The position numbers were made by a program, and so were the translations under genes. 64,000 bases of DNA. Origin: Azophilus sp965200465 (GTDB lineage: Bacteria > Pseudomonadota > Gammaproteobacteria > Pseudomonadales > Azotimanducaceae). This document shows, piece after piece, positions 17,821-25,369 of this stretch. The stretch is from positions 3,224,001-3,288,000 of the forward strand of contig OZ241358.1 of the NCBI GenBank assembly GCA_965200465.1, written 5' to 3'. The number at the start of each line of letters is the position of its first letter. The first letter of the stretch is position 1. The notes beneath the pieces are model-generated. The model saw nothing but the letters and a program-made list of their open reading frames with translations, did not search any database and was not told where the DNA came from.

Positions 17821-18456
17821 ATGGGCAAGGTTTTCATTTACTGGGACAACTCCAACATCTTCATAGGCGCACGGGCCGTGGCGGAGGAGCTGGAGGGCGT
17901 CCAAGCACGGCACCGGGTGCGAATCAGCTTTAAGGCCATGATGCGGCTGGCGCAGGCCGACCGCGCCGTGGAAAAGGCCATCGCCGCCGGCTCGGTTCCC
18001 CCTGAAATGCGCGCGTTTTGGAACCGATTGAGCGCTCAAGGCGTACAGATTGAACTGTTTGACCGCGGGGCAATCGAGCGTGGCGAGCAGCAAACGCCCG
18101 ACCGGGTGCTGCAACTCCAGATGCTGCGGGACTTTGCAGACTACAACGGTGACCCGGGCATTGTTGTTCTGCTCACCGGCGACGACCAAGGCTTCTACGA
18201 CGGGGCAGGATTCCATGCCGACCTCGAGCGCATGCACCGGCGGGGATGGCGGGTGGAAGTGCTGTCCTGGGCGAACTCCTGCAACCAGCGCATGCGCCAA
18301 TGGGTGGAGGAGCATGGGGTCTTCGTTCCGCTTGACGACTTTTACAATGCGGTCACCTTCCTGAAGCCCTACAGCATCGACTACCCCAATGCAGACCTCC
18401 GCAATGAAGCGGAATTGGATTTGTCGCTCCGCCGTGTAGCGCCGCCTTCCTCTTGA
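17821..18456 (+). CDS. NYN-domain (PIN-like) protein
   Basis: A 211-residue protein starting MGKVFIYWDNSNIFIGARA. The DNSN motif gives the first acidic residue of a NYN/PIN-type nuclease fold. GIVVLLTGDDQGFYDGAGF supplies the second acidic cluster, and the C-terminal part RRGWRVEVLSWANSCNQRM fits the last strand. NYN proteins (LabA/MARF1-like) are predicted ribonucleases or RNA-binding proteins. The ATG at 17821 directly precedes the domain. It is divergent from the Sel1 gene. The cellular target is unknown. Confidence 0.8.
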   Translation: MGKVFIYWDNSNIFIGARAVAEELEGVQARHRVRISFKAMMRLAQADRAVEKAIAAGSVPPEMRAFWNRLSAQGVQIELFDRGAIERGEQQTPDRVLQLQMLRDFADYNGDPGIVVLLTGDDQGFYDGAGFHADLERMHRRGWRVEVLSWANSCNQRMRQWVEEHGVFVPLDDFYNAVTFLKPYSIDYPNADLRNEAELDLSLRRVAPPSS

Positions 18457-18591
18457 ACCCCGCCGTGAAAAGGTGCCTTCTCATCGTCATTCCTATGCCT
18501 CCTCAGGCTCAGGAGCACACCTTGGCAGGCTGTCCAAAAACCCGACCCGCCTCCTAGCGCCAAGGCACGGAAACAAGCGACAATGCCGGCG

Positions 18592-19797
18592 CTATCGGAT
18601 TCGCCGCCAGACCACGCCGGTGATGTTCATGGTGTTCCGGTCGAGAATCTGAGCCGAGAGGTTCTCCGGTTGCCGCACATGCCGTTGGCAGTAGCCTGAG
18701 CTGTTGCAGAACTCCCTTGGGTACAATTCTGTTGGGCGGCGTTGAATGCTTAGCTGGCTTAATCCCACTGGTTGAGCCGACCAAACACCCGTAACGCGGG
18801 CGGCAAGATTGCCTGATTGCGTCAAGATCTCCTCGCTGAGGTAGGTTTGATCCGGGTTGTAAGTGATGGTGATGTCCAAAATCCCGGACCCCGTGTTGAC
18901 CCGCGCCCACCAAGCACCCTGGATGAAGGCCATGGGCCGTTCACCGGGCATGAGGGTGGAAAGGCCTTCGTTTTGCATGACGATCTGCGAGGCGGCGTGG
19001 ACCAGCTCGTAGCACATCGTGATGGTGCCGGACTTAGGGTCGTACCAAGCGTTGATTTGCTGGCAATCACGAAATTCGACCAGCAGATCGCGTGGCCAAA
19101 CCAAATATCGGCTCCAATGTCGCAGCCTTTCCCCCAAGACATCACTGAACAACCACTTTACGGAGTCCCCATATCGGTCGTAGGTCGGCTTGAAGACCAG
19201 ATGGATCCGCCCGCCGGGCGCGTTGGCGGGATGCACTCCGGGCAGGTCCGGACCCAAATCCCGGGCGTACCATCGCATGAGGGTTGCCCACGCCTTGGAA
19301 CGCTTCGCATAGTCCTGAGAGCAGCGATTTCTCCAGTTCGAGTCGAGCTGAAAACTGTTGGCCAAATTCCCGTAAAGGGCGGGATCGGCACCATAAAGCA
19401 TGCAGAAGGAATTGCGGAAGCGCCGGATGTCGGCCGCGTGTTCACCCCACCAAGGGTGCGGCTGCCCAGCCTCCTGCTGCCGTTTGGCTGAGTAGAACTT
19501 GTGGAGCGAAGAGTAAGTGACCATGTCAATGAGAAAGGGATTGGCCTTCCCCCGCACCATAGCGCCCATAATGTAAGCGGAGAAGTCGTCTGCGGCGTCC
19601 TCCTCCGGGCCCGTAGCCGGCAACCCCAGCTCGCCAATCATGGCGTGGGCGAGTTCATGGAAGAAAATGCCCATTGTTGGCCCCATGACCGCCGCGGATC
19701 TGCGTTCAGCCTGCACATCGGCACTAGCGGCTAGCGCCGCAGGCGACCCAAAAGCGCAGGTGGCGACAGCCAAGACTAGGAAAAACGAACGGACCAT
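18592..19797 (-). CDS. Exported DUF4344-type putative zinc metallopeptidase
   Basis: A 401-residue protein with a cleavable signal peptide (FFLVLAVATCAFGSPAALAA). HELAH at residues 47-51 is a zincin HExxH site in the context GPTMGIFFHELAHAMI, followed by EEDAADDFSAYIM, which is typical of the DUF4344 peptidase family. A second region includes CYELVHAA, another DUF4344-like landmark. The C-terminal ~90 residues form a beta-rich tail without catalytic motifs. The ATG at 19797 is preceded by a strong GGAGGGGG. The substrate is unknown. Confidence 0.8.
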   Translation of the reverse strand: MVRSFFLVLAVATCAFGSPAALAASADVQAERRSAAVMGPTMGIFFHELAHAMIGELGLPATGPEEDAADDFSAYIMGAMVRGKANPFLIDMVTYSSLHKFYSAKRQQEAGQPHPWWGEHAADIRRFRNSFCMLYGADPALYGNLANSFQLDSNWRNRCSQDYAKRSKAWATLMRWYARDLGPDLPGVHPANAPGGRIHLVFKPTYDRYGDSVKWLFSDVLGERLRHWSRYLVWPRDLLVEFRDCQQINAWYDPKSGTITMCYELVHAASQIVMQNEGLSTLMPGERPMAFIQGAWWARVNTGSGILDITITYNPDQTYLSEEILTQSGNLAARVTGVWSAQPVGLSQLSIQRRPTELYPREFCNSSGYCQRHVRQPENLSAQILDRNTMNITGVVWRRIR

Positions 19798-19903
19798 GTG
19801 AATTCCCCCTCCAAACTGCCGTACTAGGCTACCAAAAGGGAGCCCGCCCATAAAGGCGGGAGAGGGGCGCCAAAGCCTTGCCCGCGCCGAGCGCAGCAAA
19901 AGC

Positions 19904-19950
19904 GGACAGTTTATTTGTTCTAAAACCGGACACTTCCATTTGTTGCTAAC
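19904..19950. mobile_element. Probable IS terminus remnant
   Basis: Two similar tandem blocks occur here: GGACAGTTTATTTGTTCTAA and GGACACTTCCATTTGTTG followed by CTAA. Repeated GGACA-N-ATTTGTT blocks like these resemble the multi-repeat ends of some insertion sequences. No transposase is present nearby. The O-antigen ligase remnant reads straight into this segment and stops within it, as expected if an IS end had cut the gene. The IS family is not assigned. Confidence 0.4.
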
Positions 19951-20120
19951 ACCAATTCATGCCCGTCAAGCAACCAAGCAGGCAACGCCAAGCCCAACAA
20001 CCCCAAGGCTAGTTTGGCGTCGTTGCGGTGATAGTGGGTCAGTAAAGTTCGCAACAGCAGAAAGACGACCCAAGCGAACAGGGCCAAGCCGACGATGCCG
20101 CCTTGGAAGAAGACCGAGAG
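19920..20120 (-). pseudogene. O-antigen ligase (WaaL/Wzy-like) fragment, truncated at both ends
   Basis: On the minus strand the frame from 20120 down reads SVFFQGGIVGLALFAWVVFL, then LLRTLLTHYHRND, LALGLLGLALPAWLLDGHEL and a stop at 19920-19922. Two hydrophobic segments and the VFFQGGI and DGHEL landmarks resemble the C-terminal third of O-antigen ligase/polymerase membrane proteins. Its upstream side ends at the left boundary of the 1,915-bp duplicated segment (20120). Its last residues (ATNGSVRF) are encoded by the IS-end-like repeat. It is therefore a doubly truncated relic. Confidence 0.6.
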
Positions 20121-22034
20121 AGGCTGCCAAGACCTGCATCGGCGGGAAAGGCCCTTGCGCAGCTCGGCTCGACAAAGTGGTTGCGGCCGGGGTCAGTGGA
20201 ATTGCGCCGGCGGCTTGGCGGCGCACCCGTTGGGCCGCCTGTTCCCAAGCGGCTAGCATGGCCGCTTTTGCGGGGGGATGCGCATGATCGTCCTCGGTCT
20301 TTCCGGCGCCTTGGGGCATGACCCCTCGGCGGCGCTGCTGGTGGATGGAGAGGCGGCGGCGGCGGCCGAGGAGGAGCGGTTCGTTCGGGACAAGCACGCC
20401 AAGGGGAGGATGCCGCTGGAGGCGGCTCGGCATTGCCTGGAGGCCGCCGGCGTTGCGCCCGCGGACGTTGACCTCGTTGCTTTCCCCTATGCGCCCATCG
20501 GCCTGGGGCGCCCGGACAGACGGCGCTGTGCGCAGCGGCACTGGTGCGCGCCGGAGCGGGCGTTGGACGCCCTGTTCAACGGCAACAGGCGGTTTCGGCG
20601 CAATCGCCGGCGGGTGCTGGAGGCGGGGCGGCGACTGGGCGTCGACTGGGCCAAGACCGAGTTCGCGCCCGTGGAGCACCGCCTGGCCCACGCCGCCAGC
20701 GCCTACCATTGCAGCGGATTTGCGGAGAAAACCGCCGTTCTGGAAGTGGACGGCAAGGGCGAACACGCCACCACCTTCTTCGGCTACGGCGAGCACGGCC
20801 GCATCCACAGCCTTGGGCAATTCCACGACCCGGACAGCCTGAGCGGCGTTTACGGCGCCATGACGGAGCATCTGGGGTTTGAGATGCTGGACGGGGAGTG
20901 CAAGGTCATGGGCATGGCCGCCCACGGCGACCCGAAGCGCCATGACTTCTCCCGCCTGATCAAGCCTTGCGGAAGCGGCTTCCGGGTCAACACCCGCTAC
21001 GTGAGCACCGTCGGGCTGCGCCGCCACAAGGAGGACGGCCTGGGCCGCCACTTCAGCCCCAAGTTGATCGACTGGCTGGGGCCGAGGCGCCGGCGCGAGG
21101 ACGCCGATGAACCCTATGTTCACTACGCCGCCGCCATGCAGCGGCTGTTCGAGGATTGGTGCCCGCAACTGCTTGAAGCCCATCTGGGGAGGGTTCTTGG
21201 GGAAACCGGCAAGCCGGCCTTCGCCGGCGGCGGCGCACTCAACGTCCGGCTCAACCAACGCATTTTGGCCCTCGACGCCGTTGACGAACTCTTCGTGCCG
21301 CCGGCCGCCGGGGACTCCGGCGCCTCCTTGGGCGCCGCCGCCTGGGTTGCCGCGGCGCGGGGCGAGCGCCTCGGCAAAACGACCCATGCGTTCCTTGGGC
21401 CGGGCTACGGCAACCGGGACCGCCTGGCCGCGTTGGACGCCGAGGCCGGCCGAGTCGCCCACCGCCTTCTTGACAATCCTCCTGGGGAGGCCGCCGAGAT
21501 CATCGCCGCCGGGCACCCCTTGGCTTGGTTTCAGGGCCGCATGGAGTTCGGCCCCCGCGCCCTGGGCGCCCGCAGCATTCTCGGCTGCCCAAGCGCGCCG
21601 GGCATGGCCGACCGCATCAACGGGCAAATCAAGCTCCGCGAGCGCTGGCGCCCCTTTTGCCCAAGCCTTTTGGACCGAGTGGCCGGCGGGATCATCGGCA
21701 GCCAACACCCGGCGCCCTTCATGACCATCGCCTTCGACGTGGCGCCCCGCTGGAGAACGCGCATCCCGGAGGTGGTCCACAAGGACGGCACGGCCCGGGT
21801 GCAGGTCGTCGAGCGACAGGCCAACCCGCGCTGCTACGCCCTGCTGGAAGCCTTGGAGAGGCTCACCGGCAACGCCGTGGTGCTGAACACTTCGCTGAAC
21901 CGCCGGGGCGAACCCATGGTCTGTTCGCCAAAGGACGCCTTGGACATGCTTCTCGGCTCCGGACTCCAATACTTGGTGATGGAGGACTATTTGGTCACCA
22001 AGTCAGCGGCCGGCCGCGGCGCGGATGAGGCGCT
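20120..22034 (+). repeat. 1,915-bp duplicated segment, copy 1 (inverse copy at 61068-62982)
   Basis: Reading outward from the shared carbamoyltransferase gene, the sequence matches the reverse complement of 61068-62982. It starts at GAGGCTGCCAAGA (20120) and ends at GCGGATGAGGCGCT (22034), where both sides diverge abruptly. Both copies measure 1,915 bp. The few mismatches seen lie at about 20133 and between about 20630 and 20830. The unit carries about 160 bp of upstream DNA and almost the whole gene but not its stop codon. There are no obvious terminal inverted repeats. Confidence 0.92.
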
Positions 22035-22050
22035 TTCCGCCTCTCGATAG
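20284..22050 (+). CDS. Carbamoyltransferase (NodU/CmcH/TobZ family), copy 1
   Basis: Transfers a carbamoyl group from carbamoyl phosphate via carbamoyl-adenylate to a hydroxyl, in known members on sugars or antibiotics. It has 588 residues. The N-terminal Kae1-like domain shows GLSGALGHDPSAALLVDG, AAAEEERFVRDKH, the His motif VEHRLAHAASAYHCSGF and ECKVMGMAAHGDP. The C-terminal YrdC-like part shows PPAAGDSGASLGAA, WFQGRMEFGPRALGARSIL and VVLNTSLNRRGEPMV. ATG 20284 has GGGGGG 6 bp upstream (ATG 20278 also possible). The last residues (SASR) come from flanking DNA. Next to polysaccharide genes, a glycan acceptor is likely. Confidence 0.9.
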   Translation: MIVLGLSGALGHDPSAALLVDGEAAAAAEEERFVRDKHAKGRMPLEAARHCLEAAGVAPADVDLVAFPYAPIGLGRPDRRRCAQRHWCAPERALDALFNGNRRFRRNRRRVLEAGRRLGVDWAKTEFAPVEHRLAHAASAYHCSGFAEKTAVLEVDGKGEHATTFFGYGEHGRIHSLGQFHDPDSLSGVYGAMTEHLGFEMLDGECKVMGMAAHGDPKRHDFSRLIKPCGSGFRVNTRYVSTVGLRRHKEDGLGRHFSPKLIDWLGPRRRREDADEPYVHYAAAMQRLFEDWCPQLLEAHLGRVLGETGKPAFAGGGALNVRLNQRILALDAVDELFVPPAAGDSGASLGAAAWVAAARGERLGKTTHAFLGPGYGNRDRLAALDAEAGRVAHRLLDNPPGEAAEIIAAGHPLAWFQGRMEFGPRALGARSILGCPSAPGMADRINGQIKLRERWRPFCPSLLDRVAGGIIGSQHPAPFMTIAFDVAPRWRTRIPEVVHKDGTARVQVVERQANPRCYALLEALERLTGNAVVLNTSLNRRGEPMVCSPKDALDMLLGSGLQYLVMEDYLVTKSAAGRGADEALSASR

Positions 22051-23543
22051 ACGATGACCCTATCCCCCCTGGAATTCGCAAAGCGAGACAGCTCCAGAAG
22101 GTCGCCTCCCTTCGCCTTTTTGCTTAGAGCGGCCTCCAACTCCGGTTCATCATGGCGGACCTCCACCAGCCAGTAGCCGTCGGAATTCTCCAACGCTTCA
22201 ATGGCCCGCTCTCCCTCCTTCTCAAAAAGCAGAACCTCATCCCAATCAACAGAGCGCCCGCTGTGAAACGCAAGGTTCTGACTGTTGGTCCGCACGGCCT
22301 TGTTGCCGCCAACGTTCTCCTCCATCCACGCCAATGCATCAAGCAGATGCCGCTTGGAGTGGCCAAAGCTGACAAAGCCATCCACTAGCGAGGCGCCTAG
22401 AACGATGGCAAGGGCAAAGAAGAAAACTCTTTGCCTATTTAGGTGGATTGCCTTCGAGTGGATTTGCCGCAGGAAAAACGGCGCCGGCAACATCGCCAAG
22501 AGCGCGAGCAGCATGGGATGCCGGCCTTGCAGGAACCGATAAAAGAGAACAAACCCGCTCAGATAAACTAGGCTGGCGCCGGCGTAAAGCAGAATCGGCC
22601 AACGAATGTGCGTGGGTGCGTTTAGGCGAAGTTTCCAGAAGCCGTAGGCAAGAACGGCGGCAACCGGCGCACCGAGGGCGGCAAGAAACTCCGCCACCAC
22701 GATGGCCGCCAGACCGGAAAGCAGGAACAACAAGTGGAAGTCTTCACCGTGTTCATTGAACATGGTGGCGCTGAGTTCCGCCAAGGAGCGCACTATTTCG
22801 TTTTTCATCTCCAACAAGTGATAGGCCCACTTCTGGTACACCGAAGCGGCTGCGAAACGTTCCAGAATGTCTGGATAGATCAAAAGGCTTGCCGTCCCTA
22901 GGAAGATCAGGGCGAGAATGACCCAGTTGAGCTTTAGATAGGCTATGCAGCGCCGCTTCCAAGGCGCATGAGATGCAAACGCCGAAAACGGGCCTAGCAG
23001 CGCCAACAACAGGGCTTCCGTGCGAAATGAGAAAGCCGCCAGGACGAAGCCGCTCCACAGTAGCGCGTCCTTATGGCGTTCTCTGCGGACGCATCGCATC
23101 AGTGCCAGCAATGACAGCAGGCTGAAGGCCCAAAAGCCGAAGTCCCTAACCACGAAGTTTCGATACTCGTTCAGTCCCGAGTGGGCCAAAACCAGCATCG
23201 CCGCGAAAATCAGAGTCATCCTGTCGCCGCCCGCCTCCCGGCATAAGGACAAAAAGGCAACCACCATTAAGCTGACCAAGGCGGCATTTATGGTTTGGGC
23301 CGCCAAATGCAGGGAAATCCCGCAGAGCTTGTGCAGCAGGCCGATTGCAATGGAGTACCAGGGCCACTCGTAGAGGCCGAAGGCCCCTGCAACGCCATCC
23401 GTTAGAAAGGCTTGCGCGGTGCGCAAATAGAGTATGCCGTCAGCATTCAGCAAGGGGTCGGCTAGGTGTGCGCACACGGAGAACGCCAAGCTCAGGATGG
23501 CGCTGAATGCGGCTACGTCGTGCCGGAGGAAAACACCGTTCAC
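21987..23543 (-). CDS. Polytopic membrane protein, GT-C glycosyltransferase-like
   Basis: A 518-residue protein with about 10-12 hydrophobic segments followed by a soluble C-terminal part (about 410-518). After the first membrane segment it has DPLLNADGILYLRTAQAF, an acidic loop placed like the catalytic Asp of GT-C enzymes (PMT/ArnT type) that use lipid-linked sugars. I do not recognise a specific family. GTG at 23543 is the start. The last ~15 residues (SASSAPRPAADLVTK) are encoded inside the duplicated segment, so the native C-terminus has been replaced. It is convergent with and overlaps the carbamoyltransferase by 64 bp. Confidence 0.75.
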   Translation of the reverse strand: MNGVFLRHDVAAFSAILSLAFSVCAHLADPLLNADGILYLRTAQAFLTDGVAGAFGLYEWPWYSIAIGLLHKLCGISLHLAAQTINAALVSLMVVAFLSLCREAGGDRMTLIFAAMLVLAHSGLNEYRNFVVRDFGFWAFSLLSLLALMRCVRRERHKDALLWSGFVLAAFSFRTEALLLALLGPFSAFASHAPWKRRCIAYLKLNWVILALIFLGTASLLIYPDILERFAAASVYQKWAYHLLEMKNEIVRSLAELSATMFNEHGEDFHLLFLLSGLAAIVVAEFLAALGAPVAAVLAYGFWKLRLNAPTHIRWPILLYAGASLVYLSGFVLFYRFLQGRHPMLLALLAMLPAPFFLRQIHSKAIHLNRQRVFFFALAIVLGASLVDGFVSFGHSKRHLLDALAWMEENVGGNKAVRTNSQNLAFHSGRSVDWDEVLLFEKEGERAIEALENSDGYWLVEVRHDEPELEAALSKKAKGGDLLELSRFANSRGDRVIVYREAESASSAPRPAADLVTK

Positions 23544-23600
23544 AGGCTACGCCCCGCCATGAGTCCGGACATTGCGCCAAGGGCCGTGATGGTCACCCTA

Positions 23601-23800
23601 ATCCCCGCTTAAGGAATCGTTGCAGCGCACTGCAAGGCGCACCGTGCAAGGTTTTTTTCCGGCATTTGCATGGTTGCAGGAGAGCTGCGGCTTGACGCTT
23701 GGGAGCGCAGGCGCCCCGCCCGCCGGCGGGCCTTAAGGCCCGCGTCTCCAGAGGTCGCCGGCAGCGGGCCGGGCGATCCCCACCGGGGTTGGGGGATGAT
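23601..23800 (+). repeat. Dispersed ~200-bp repeat, copy 2
   Basis: Same block order as copies 1, 3 and 4: GGAATCGTTGCAGCGCACTG, then CAAGGCGCACCGTGCAAGG with a run of seven T, TTGCATGGTTGCAGG, a GC-rich inverted repeat (GCCCGCCGGCGGGC) and GCGGGCCGGGCGATCC. It lies between the start of the GT-C-like gene (minus) and the end of the lipoprotein gene (minus). No ORF in it looks real. Confidence 0.75.
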
Positions 23801-23903
23801 CGCGCCGAACGTTGGTCCTTGGCGCAACATCCGGGCCTGCCCACCCGCGGGCGGATCCGTTGCAATCATGCGGTCATGGAGTTGCACTTGGGCGCCAAGC
23901 GGT

Positions 23904-24434
23904 TCAGGCGCGGTCGAAGATTCTTTTGAACCGCCTAGTCTTCCCTTTGCGGGGGTTGATGGTGACGGACATCAGCAGCCGACCGTCCCTGCCGACCTCC
24001 AGGGTGCGCTTGACCTTGCGGGTGGTGGATTCGTAGTTGGAGGTGAGCTTGCGGCTGGTCCACTGGCTGCGCATGCCTCTGTAGGTGCCGGGCTTGATCA
24101 GTTCGCTGCCCACGCCTTCGTAGGTGAGCAGCAGGCTGTCTTCGCGCAGTTCAACAGTGAAGGATTGGCAGCGCAGCATGTGCGGGCTGCCCGGCTCGCC
24201 AACCTGCTCCGCGGGGTTCCGCCCGCCAGTGGGCACCGGAATGCCGCCCACCGTCACGCTGGTGCTGAACCGTCCGCCAAGGCCCTCCCACCAAGAGGAA
24301 GTTGAATTGTCCGGCTGCACGGCCTCCGTGCGCTCAACATTGAGGGTCCAGGCGCCAACAAGGTCCGGATTGCCGGCGTAAGCGGCGCAACCCGCCAAAC
24401 AGAGGGTCAAGGCTAAGGCGTTGCGCATCGTCAT
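23904..24434 (-). CDS. Small lipoprotein, third gene of the ATP-grasp/alpha-E operon
   Basis: A 176-residue exported protein with signal MRNALALTLCLAGC (lipobox LAGC). The mature part begins NPDLVGAWTLNVERTEAVQP and ends KVKRTLEVGRDGRLLMSVTI and RRFKRIFDRA. I do not know the family. It resembles the protein at 32616-33191 in its D/G-x-W-xLN start and its GR-x-xxVSV...R-x-FDR end, and its 3' end also matches a fragment at 59643. The start overlaps the alpha-E stop (ATGA), so it is translationally coupled. The fold may be a lipocalin-like barrel; this is a guess. Confidence 0.75.
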   Translation of the reverse strand: MTMRNALALTLCLAGCAAYAGNPDLVGAWTLNVERTEAVQPDNSTSSWWEGLGGRFSTSVTVGGIPVPTGGRNPAEQVGEPGSPHMLRCQSFTVELREDSLLLTYEGVGSELIKPGTYRGMRSQWTSRKLTSNYESTTRKVKRTLEVGRDGRLLMSVTINPRKGKTRRFKRIFDRA

Positions 24435-25369
24435 CCGCCTCTGAACCAAGTCTCCTGCATGGCGGCGTGCAGTTCGCCTAGGCGGGTTTGGCAGTTGTCG
24501 ATGAAGCGGTGCAGGGTTGCGCCCTCCAGCTTTCCCACGTTTACGGCCTGCAGCTCCTGCAGCGCCCGGCTGCAGGCGCTTAGCGACTTGCCGTTGCGCG
24601 GCAGTGAACGGATGCCGCGGCGGATGGCCTTCAGGCAGTAGGCGTAGGAGCGGGGCAAGTTGGGGTCGGCCAACAGGAATTCGAGCACCAGCGGGCGCTG
24701 CACCAAGGCGCTTATGGTGGCGTGGTAGGACTGACGGGCGAACAGGGAGGTGAGCACGCTGCGCCACTGAATTTCCTGAAAGGGCGCAAGGTCGTGGCCC
24801 GGCGGCAGCAGGTCCGCGGTGCGCACGTCGATGATGCGGGTGGTCATGTCGGCCCGCTCGATGCGGTTGCCCAGCCGCAGGAACTGCCAAGGGGCGTCAT
24901 GCAGCATGTTTTGGGAGAGAAATCCCTCAAGGCGCTGCACCCGCAAGGACACGCCGTCCAAGGCGGCGCGGCGCTTCACTCTGGACAGGTTCGGCGTCAA
25001 CTCCGAATGGGCGAAGTCATGCAGATCGTTGATGTGCTCGAAGGTAACCCTGGGCATGGTCTCGCGCACGGCTCGGGCGTTCTCCCGAGCGGCGGCAAGG
25101 GTGCTGGTGACGGCGGATGGATGTCGGCTGTCGCAGGTGAGGAAGCGGCAGACGTTGCGCTCCGTTGCCTCGGCGTAGAGGGAGTCGAACAATTTTGCCG
25201 TGCCGGTGATTTCGATCAACGGTCGCCAGCCCAACGGCAAGCGCATCGGCAGGTCCATCAGCAGGCTGGCGTTCACCATGATGAGGCGGGCGGTGCATTC
25301 GGCCCGCTCGATGTACCGGCCCAGCCAGTAAAGGCGTTCGGCGGCGCTGGAAAGCAGGCTGTGCTTCAT
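24431..25369 (-). CDS. Alpha-E domain protein (DUF403)
   Basis: A 312-residue all-helical protein of the alpha-E family. Characteristic segments are LLSSAAERLYWLGRYIERAE at the start, WQFLRLGNRIERADMTTRII in the middle and RSYAYCLKAIRRGIRSLP near the end. Alpha-E proteins occur next to circularly permuted ATP-grasp proteins and are predicted to help make a peptide-like product or modification; the biochemistry is unproven. It overlaps the genes on both sides by 4 bp (ATGA), so the three genes form a tight operon. Confidence 0.9.
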   Translation of the reverse strand: MKHSLLSSAAERLYWLGRYIERAECTARLIMVNASLLMDLPMRLPLGWRPLIEITGTAKLFDSLYAEATERNVCRFLTCDSRHPSAVTSTLAAARENARAVRETMPRVTFEHINDLHDFAHSELTPNLSRVKRRAALDGVSLRVQRLEGFLSQNMLHDAPWQFLRLGNRIERADMTTRIIDVRTADLLPPGHDLAPFQEIQWRSVLTSLFARQSYHATISALVQRPLVLEFLLADPNLPRSYAYCLKAIRRGIRSLPRNGKSLSACSRALQELQAVNVGKLEGATLHRFIDNCQTRLGELHAAMQETWFRGG

